Shown here in pieces: positions 58,968-64,000 of a stretch of DNA of 64,000 nt. The notes under the pieces were generated by a model. The model worked only from the letters and a program-made list of their open reading frames with translations. It made no database searches and was not told the origin of the DNA. This stretch comes from CAWKMN01 sp963850765 (GTDB lineage Bacteria > Chloroflexota > Anaerolineae > Aggregatilineales > Aggregatilineaceae), in NCBI GenBank assembly GCA_963850765.1, contig CAWKMN010000010.1:62001-126000 (forward strand). The letters are read 5' to 3'. The translations under genes were made by a program, and so were the position numbers. Each line of letters opens with the position of its first letter. Within the stretch, counting starts at the first letter, position 1.

Positions 58968-60052
58968 TCGCTGCAAACGCCGCTGTCATACTGCGGGGCG
59001 AGCACGCGCCAATCGAACGCCGCGACGTGTGTGCGCAGTTCGGGCGGTGCCGGCTGCGGATCGTTCAGGCGCGCACGCGAGCGGCGCAGCAGATCGCGTT
59101 CATTCCGGTACAGCGTCGCGGGGTGCCATGCCGCCGGGATCAGCGCCGGATAGTTCAGGCGATTGGGCAGCAGCGGCCAACAGCCGCAGTACATCGCTTC
59201 GGCCACGCTGATTCCGAAAAAGTCCTGGTTGGCCGTGCTGATCACGAGGTGCGCGTCCCACAGCAGGCGCGCATAATCCGCGAACAACTCCACGTAGCCA
59301 TACTGCACCACCCGCGCGCCCAGCCGCTCCCGCGCCGCCTCGAATTCGGCCGGCTGCTGGCGCGTGTTTTCGCCCACGATCGCCACCTCAAACGGCACAT
59401 CCTCAGCAGCCAGCCGGTCCAGCGTCTTGAAGAACAGCACCGGATTTTTATCGTACGCCCAGCGGTGATTCCACACGATCAACGGCGGGCGCTGCGGATC
59501 GCGCGGCGTATGCGGCCGGTGGGCATCGTAGCGAGCCAGATCCATCCCCACCGGCAGGATGGCGCTTTTCGCTTGCAGCCGTTCCACGGTGGACAGGTTG
59601 TTATAGTCGGGGAAATGCTTCAGCAGGCGCGGCAGTTCCTCGAAAAACGCGTCCCGATGAAACGCGCTGTTAAAGAACACGGCATCGGCGGCCAGGGCGC
59701 TCGTGTAGTTGATAAACGCGTAGTGCTCCTGAAGCTTCTGGCGCGGCCCGGTGGGATAGGTGAGCTGGTTCTCGTGGAAATACACGGCGGTTGGCGTGTG
59801 CGCGGTGAGCGGACGCGTCAGGGCCAGGAACGTCGTCAGGTCGAGCATATCCGACGCGACGATCAGATCAGGCGTGCGGCCCCGCTTCAGGAATTCCTCG
59901 GCCAGCGTGACCGCGCCACCCAGCATCCGCCACTGCCAGAACTGCCCCGGCAGGCTCAGGATCTCGACCTCGTGCGCGCTGTGCGCCTGGTAGCCGCGCA
60001 TCCACACGCCGTGCGAGCCAGTATCGTAGGGTTCGATCAGCAGGATAACCAT
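58865..60052 (-). CDS. GTDC1/DUF3524-like glycosyltransferase (tRNA-queuosine mannosyltransferase family)
   Basis: Start ATG 60052 (MVILLIEPYDTGSHGVWMRG) fits the family; the longer N-terminus is unlikely. The DUF3524 domain is clear: EPYDTGSHGVWMRG, LIVASDMLDLTTFLALTRPL, YFHENQLTYPTGP, YAFINYTSALAADAVFFNS and LKHFPDYN. The GT-B C-terminal half has IVWNHRWAYDKNPVLFF, VISTANQDFFGISVAEAMYC and ALIPAAWHPATLYRN. Related enzymes mannosylate queuosine in tRNA-Asp. The last ~35 residues run antisense through the YdcZ-like gene; the true end is probably near 58,960 after a frame correction. Confidence 0.85.
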   Translation of the reverse strand: MVILLIEPYDTGSHGVWMRGYQAHSAHEVEILSLPGQFWQWRMLGGAVTLAEEFLKRGRTPDLIVASDMLDLTTFLALTRPLTAHTPTAVYFHENQLTYPTGPRQKLQEHYAFINYTSALAADAVFFNSAFHRDAFFEELPRLLKHFPDYNNLSTVERLQAKSAILPVGMDLARYDAHRPHTPRDPQRPPLIVWNHRWAYDKNPVLFFKTLDRLAAEDVPFEVAIVGENTRQQPAEFEAARERLGARVVQYGYVELFADYARLLWDAHLVISTANQDFFGISVAEAMYCGCWPLLPNRLNYPALIPAAWHPATLYRNERDLLRRSRARLNDPQPAPPELRTHVAAFDWRVLAPQYDSGVCSDHSRTMSHTPANSSTSPTTRGRSRWRTCAPSSPK

Positions 60053-60186
60053 TTTTATGAGAATGTTACTACTTTTCACGGGGTTTGGGATTACTATATA
60101 AATGCTGGCCTTGTCCAAAATTTCACAAAAGAATACCGGCCTGCAGAATGACCTGCTACATAAGCCGCCGGAGGAGGGCGAAAAGT

Positions 60187-61248
60187 ATGTCCAGTCGTGT
60201 GTTATGGATCATTCTTCTGTCTGCCGGAGTACTTCTGGCCGCTGCCGGATGTCAGGGCGACAAGAAGGATTCCACCGCTTCCGACACCCTGACAGCCGTC
60301 AAGATGCAGCTTTACTGGACTCCTGACGTGGAATTTTCCCCCTTTTATGCGGCGGTGAAAGAGCATTTTTATCAGGACGAAGGTCTGGACCTTGAACTAC
60401 TGGACGGCGGTTATGACGACAGCGGGAACTATGTGGAAGTGCTGCCGATCGTGCTCGGCGGACAGGCTGATTTTGGTCTCGCCGGCGGCGACCAGATCCT
60501 GCTGGCCCGCGCCAGGGGTGAGCCGGTGGTCGCCATCGCGGCGCTGCAGCAAAACAGCCCCACCGGATTCTACTCGCTGGCCGAGCAGCGTATCACCGTC
60601 CCCGATGATTTGCGAGGAAAACGAATCTGGCTGTGGGGCGAAGACGTGAGTTACGACCTGTTTTTCCATCATGTGGGCCTGGAATTATCGGATATTATTC
60701 CGATCACGGAAGGGGATGTGTACGGCGAGTCAGGCTACGATGCGCTCCTCAACGGGACGGTAGACGCCATGACGGGATACGTCTACAACGAGCCGAATGT
60801 CCTGCATGCGATGGGTTACGAAACTAACTTTATCCTTTTCCAGGATTACGGCGTGGACCTGTACCCGGATGTGATCTTCACCACCGAGCAGGTGATCCGC
60901 GATAAGCCCGACGTCGTTCAGGCGTTTATCAACGGCACCCTGCGCGGCATGCGGTACGCGCAGGATAATCCCACCGAGATGTCGGAGTATATCATGACCC
61001 AATACCGCGCTGATCTGGATGTCGCTTCTGAACCGCAGCTTCTGAAGACGATGCTGATCGCCGAAACCCTGCTGGCGGCTCCTATCAACAGCCCCTTTGC
61101 CCGGCGTCCGGGCATGATGAGCCAGGATACGTGGCAGGCCACACATGACGACATGCTGGCGCTCGGCCTGCTGGACCAGTCGCTCGATCTGAAGCCGCTC
61201 TACGATCTGCGATTTGTCGAAGCGTACTATGACGCTCGCAAGCCGTAA
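60187..61248 (+). CDS. ABC transporter substrate-binding lipoprotein (NMT1/THI5-like)
   Basis: 353 aa; start MSSRVLWIILLSAGVLLAAA with lipobox AAAGC and GGAGG upstream. VKMQLYWTPDVEFSPFYAAV, KEHFYQDEGLDLELLDGG, GGQADFGLAGGDQILLARA and VVAIAALQQNSPTGFYSLAE are the NMT1/SsuA-like fold for pyrimidine precursors, riboflavin-type or sulfonate ligands. Permease and ATPase genes are not in the window. A TATATA-like -10 lies near 60097. Confidence 0.9.
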   Translation: MSSRVLWIILLSAGVLLAAAGCQGDKKDSTASDTLTAVKMQLYWTPDVEFSPFYAAVKEHFYQDEGLDLELLDGGYDDSGNYVEVLPIVLGGQADFGLAGGDQILLARARGEPVVAIAALQQNSPTGFYSLAEQRITVPDDLRGKRIWLWGEDVSYDLFFHHVGLELSDIIPITEGDVYGESGYDALLNGTVDAMTGYVYNEPNVLHAMGYETNFILFQDYGVDLYPDVIFTTEQVIRDKPDVVQAFINGTLRGMRYAQDNPTEMSEYIMTQYRADLDVASEPQLLKTMLIAETLLAAPINSPFARRPGMMSQDTWQATHDDMLALGLLDQSLDLKPLYDLRFVEAYYDARKP

Positions 61249-61298
61249 CGGCTTGCGGGGCTCACGGCCCCGGCAATCGCATCAAATTCAGATTTCCT

Positions 61299-61416
61299 GG
61301 CCTCACCCCCGTCCGACCTTCGGTCGGCATCCCCCTCTCCAACCGAGTTGAGAGGGGGACTTATCGGTGCTCGCTCCCCTCTCTGGCTTGGCCAGAGGGG
61401 GCCGGGGGGTGAGGCC
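61299..61416. repeat. Palindromic intergenic repeat, copy 5
   Basis: Starts GGCCTCACCCCCG and ends GGGGGGTGAGGCC (inverted). It contains GACCTTCGGTCGGCATCCCC, which matches the centre of copies 1 and 2. Confidence 0.85.
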
Positions 61417-61438
61417 GTTTGGTGCATTGACCCTTGGC

Positions 61439-63207
61439 TCACGATCCGGGCATTGGCAGGTTGTCGCTCATCAGGCTGCTCATCACCGGGTCGCTGCGCG
61501 GATCGCACTCCGCCGGCACGACAGCGGATGAGGTCGCGGCCAGCGGCTGGTCGGGATAGAACGCGTTCCAGGTCATCCGCGCCAACTCCGCGATCACGGC
61601 GGACGAGGTGTCGAACTCCAGCCAGTCGCGCCCATAGAGCGCCGCCACGAAGACAAACGCGCCGTCCGGCCCGATCACGAGTCCGGCGTCGCCGTGCGTA
61701 TCCGCGATCCAGCCGTGTTTGTGGATCACCGTCGTCCCGGCCGGCACCCCTGCTTCGAGAAACACGCCGATCTGGTTGGCGTCCATGGCGTGCAGCATCC
61801 GGCGGCATTTCTGCGCGTCAAAATCGTTTGGATAACGTTCGATCAGCAGGCCGGTCTCGTCGGCCGCGCACTGGTAGATACTCGCCAGCAGCCAGCCCAG
61901 ATCCTTGGGCACGATCTGGTTGTACAGGTCCGGGCGGGCGCTGATCTGATCCGCGCTGGTGGTGATGGTGCCCCCGCCGACCGGCGGCTCGTCGTCGCGC
62001 AGGACATACTGCCGCATGATAAAGGTCCCGTTCAGCCCCAGACTTTGCATAAAGCCGGTGACGCGCTGCGCCCCACGCAAGGAATCGCCCTGCCCGATCT
62101 GCTCCAATAGCTGGTTGGTGGTGATGTTTTCGCTGCACATCATCGTATCCGCCACCAGGAACGCCTGATCGGCGGAGAGCGGCCCGTCGGTCTGCTGGAA
62201 ATACGCCGCCAGGATCGGGATTTTCGTCAGGCTCATGCCGCTGAAGGCTACCCCGTCGTTGATGCTGAAGGTATCGCCGGTTTTGAGATCCAGCACAAAC
62301 ACGGATGCCAGCCGCTCGGAAAAGGGCGCGAATCCCTGTTCGAGCAGGTAGGTGTGGATCTGCGCACCAAGCGTATTCGCCAGCGTGCCAGATGGGATCT
62401 GCGCGCCGTTCCAGGGCGGGCCGCTGACCACGATCGTCTGGGGGGTCGGCGTCAGGGTGGGATAGTTGAACTGCATCACGCTGGTAAAGGGAACCACGCT
62501 GATGTCGCCGCTGATCTCGATCACGTCGTTGTACAGCCAGCCGGTGCCGGTGGGCAATTCGTCCAGCGCGACGCGGGTCCAGGGGACGAGCGCGTGACGT
62601 TCCAGCACGCGAAACTGCCGGCCGCCCTCGACGCGGACAATGGCCGGGTAGGAGACATCCGGCCCAAACCGCACATTCGCCTCACCGAGCGTGATCGCCA
62701 CCGGCCCCTCGATGGTCGCGGTGGGGGGGGCGTCAGCGTGGCCGCCAGGGTAGCTGCGGCGGTGGGCGCGCCGGTGAGAGTCGCGGCGAGCGTGGGCGTG
62801 GGGATCGCCGCGCGTGTGGGCGTGACCGTCTGGATCGGCGGGTAGTCGCTGACGGCTGGCACGGCGGCCAGACTGCCCGCGACCGTCACCAGATCGACAT
62901 AGACCCACGCTTCTGCGCCGGTGGCGTGTGGTACATCCAGTTTCAGCCAGGGCACAATGGTATGACGAGCCAGCACCGGATAGCGATCACCGGCGACGAT
63001 CTCACCCACGATCGGGTAATCCACGCCCGGCCCACCGCGCAAATTCGCCTGCCCGATGGCTTCGGCTGTGACCGTCGCCTGCCGCGATGACTCGTGCGCG
63101 CTGCTCACCGGGACGATCCACAGCCCGGCCAGGAACAGAAGGATCACGCTAATCCTGAGCTTACCGATACACGCTGTAGCAACACGCGCAGCAGCAACTC
63201 GCGTCAT
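61439..63207 (-). CDS. Secreted class-A beta-lactamase-like serine hydrolase with two SH3b modules (one frame break)
   Basis: Signal-like helix LRISVILLFLAGLWIVPVSS, SH3b 1 (ANLRGGPGVDYPIVGEIVAG), a Thr/Pro spacer, then a frame change at the G8 run 62727-62734, SH3b 2 (ANVRFGPDVSYPAIVRVEGG) and the hydrolase domain. Catalytic elements: SxxK in FSGMSLTKIPILAAY, an SDN-like SEN in MCSENITTNQLL and a KTG-like KHG in VIHKHGWIADTHGD. About 590 aa. It is probably a periplasmic/surface peptidase or beta-lactamase relative; the altered SEN/KHG motifs make true beta-lactamase activity uncertain. Confidence 0.82.
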
Positions 63208-63262
63208 AACATCCTCCTCCCGAACGAAAAAGAGCGATCCTGAAACTGGATCGCCCCCGTGG

Positions 63263-63335
63263 TGAGCGTGGAGGGAATCGAACCCGCAACCAATGGCTTA
63301 AAAGGCCACTGCTCTGCCAATTGAGCTACACGCCC
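63263..63335 (-). tRNA. tRNA-Lys (UUU)
   Basis: 73-nt cloverleaf: acceptor GGGCGTG/CACGCTC, D-arm GCTC..GAGC, anticodon stem GTGGC/GCCAT with loop CTTTTAA (anticodon UUU), T-arm GCGGG-TTCGATT-CCCTC region. No CCA is encoded. Confidence 0.93.
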
Positions 63336-63528
63336 ACTGTCGGGCAAGTATAGCACAAAAACAGGGCTTTTCAACGGCGAATCCCGCCCCTGGTTTTTGG
63401 ACGGTTTGCACGAGAACGAAATTTACTACAATTTAGTATAACGGTGTATGATAAAAGCGCGCTGGAGCAGTCCGGCACGTGAGGGTTTGATAGAGTTTCA
63501 TTTAGACAAGTGAGGAGAAAAGAGCCAC

Positions 63529-64000
63529 ATGCCGAAGAAGAAGTATCTGTTCAGGCTGTTGTTCGTTTTGGTGCTGATAATGGGTCTGGCCCTGGTGGCC
63601 TGCGGTGATGACGACGGCGACGGTGACAACGAGGAAGAAACTCAACCTACGGCGACCGTTGAGTCAGCGGAAGAGCCAACCGCCGAAGCGACCGCCGAAG
63701 TAACCGAGGAAGCTGCCGAAGAGCCCACCGCCGAAGCGACTGAAGAAGCCGCGGAAGAACCGACTGCCGAAGCTACGGAAGTAGCGATGGTTGAGCCAAC
63801 GGCTGAACCGACCGAGGAACCGACGGTCGAACCGACGGAAGAGCCGACCGTTGAGCCAACAGTCGAGCCAACGGAAGAACCTACTGAAGAGCCAACAGTC
63901 GAGCCGACCGAGGAACCCACGGAAGAGCCCACGGTCGAACCGACCGAAGAGCCTACCGTCGAGCCGACGGAAGTTGCGATGGTTGAACCGACGGTCGAGC
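63529..64000 (+). CDS. Lipoprotein with long Glu/Pro/Thr repeat region (partial)
   Basis: Starts MPKKKYLFRLLFVLVLIMGL after TGAGGAG; lipobox LALVACG, then an acidic patch (DDDGDGDNEEE) and at least 110 residues of EEPTVEPTEEPT-type repeats to the window edge. The functional domain lies beyond the window; binding proteins of Chloroflexota often have such spacers. The minus-strand Gly-Ser open frame opposite the repeats is spurious. Confidence 0.85.
   Translation, partial: MPKKKYLFRLLFVLVLIMGLALVACGDDDGDGDNEEETQPTATVESAEEPTAEATAEVTEEAAEEPTAEATEEAAEEPTAEATEVAMVEPTAEPTEEPTVEPTEEPTVEPTVEPTEEPTEEPTVEPTEEPTEEPTVEPTEEPTVEPTEVAMVEPTVE

Noticed and set aside
57786..58976. 396-codon minus-strand open frame
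   Set aside because: Antisense of the beta-propeller and membrane protein genes.
58541..60151. 536-codon plus-strand open frame
   Set aside because: Shadow of the YdcZ-like gene and of the antisense glycosyltransferase; Arg/Ala/Gly-rich with no motifs.
63642..64000. Regular short repeats resembling a CRISPR array or VNTR
   Set aside because: They are in-frame GAA/CCG/ACC codon repeats of a lipoprotein spacer, with no constant repeat-spacer spacing. The same applies to the Pro-Glu linker at 24330-24485. No CRISPR array or cas gene was found.

Overview
The window looks like a chromosome segment of a high-GC bacterium, most likely a Chloroflexota (Anaerolineae-like) member. The clues are Thr/Pro/Glu-rich lipoproteins, secreted SH3b/LysM proteins, a class-A-like serine hydrolase with SH3b modules, an amylosucrase and a GTDC1/DUF3524-type glycosyltransferase. 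This taxonomy is inferred; there is no rRNA or single-copy marker to fix it.

Positions 1-30,270 carry the late half of a siphophage or prophage in canonical order: end of a head protein, head-tail connectors, a glycosyltransferase, tail tube, tail assembly chaperones, a very large tape measure protein (about 2,300 aa), two huge tail-tip/fibre proteins, lectin-like and repeat proteins, a coiled-coil membrane protein, an LLH-like holin, a lyase-like lysin, an SH3b protein, repeat-rich fibres and a second TIM-barrel-like lysin. Two mobile elements sit inside this module. One is an IscB OMEGA system (omega RNA 3681-3923, iscB 3924-5201), placed between two diverged copies of the tail chaperone gene. 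The other is a 1,322-bp element (6251-7572) with 77-bp terminal inverted repeats and a 4-bp target duplication; it holds a transposase remnant and a decayed isochorismatase-like hydrolase.

Positions 30.3-43.7 kb are accessory: a methyltransferase next to a ChbG-type deacetylase, secreted proteins, an orphan immunity-like protein, an MBL hydrolase, an IsrB (HNH-less) OMEGA element, XisI-, DUF2442-, DUF2283- and HicB-like small genes, an AAA ATPase + DUF4276 pair that resembles split OLD/PARIS-type defence, and a large serine recombinase whose 3' end runs into a tRNA-Ala(CGC) gene. The recombinase may be the integrase of everything to its left.

Positions 43.7-64 kb look chromosomal: RDD protein, double Nudix, amylosucrase, an AT-rich SIR2-like (probable defence) gene, RidA, phosphoribosyltransferase, OmpR-type regulator, nitrilase, FtsX-like permease, Lgt, SPFH protein, PD40 propeller, YdcZ-like transporter, mannosyltransferase-like enzyme, NMT1/THI5-type binding protein, serine hydrolase, tRNA-Lys(UUU) and the start of a lipoprotein. 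Five copies of a palindromic intergenic repeat family lie here.

Single-base frame breaks are scattered through phage and housekeeping-like genes alike, often at homopolymers (for example G8 at 62727-62734). Residual sequencing/assembly indels are the simplest explanation, so broken genes below are given as whole spans with the joins noted. All frame joins were made by eye.
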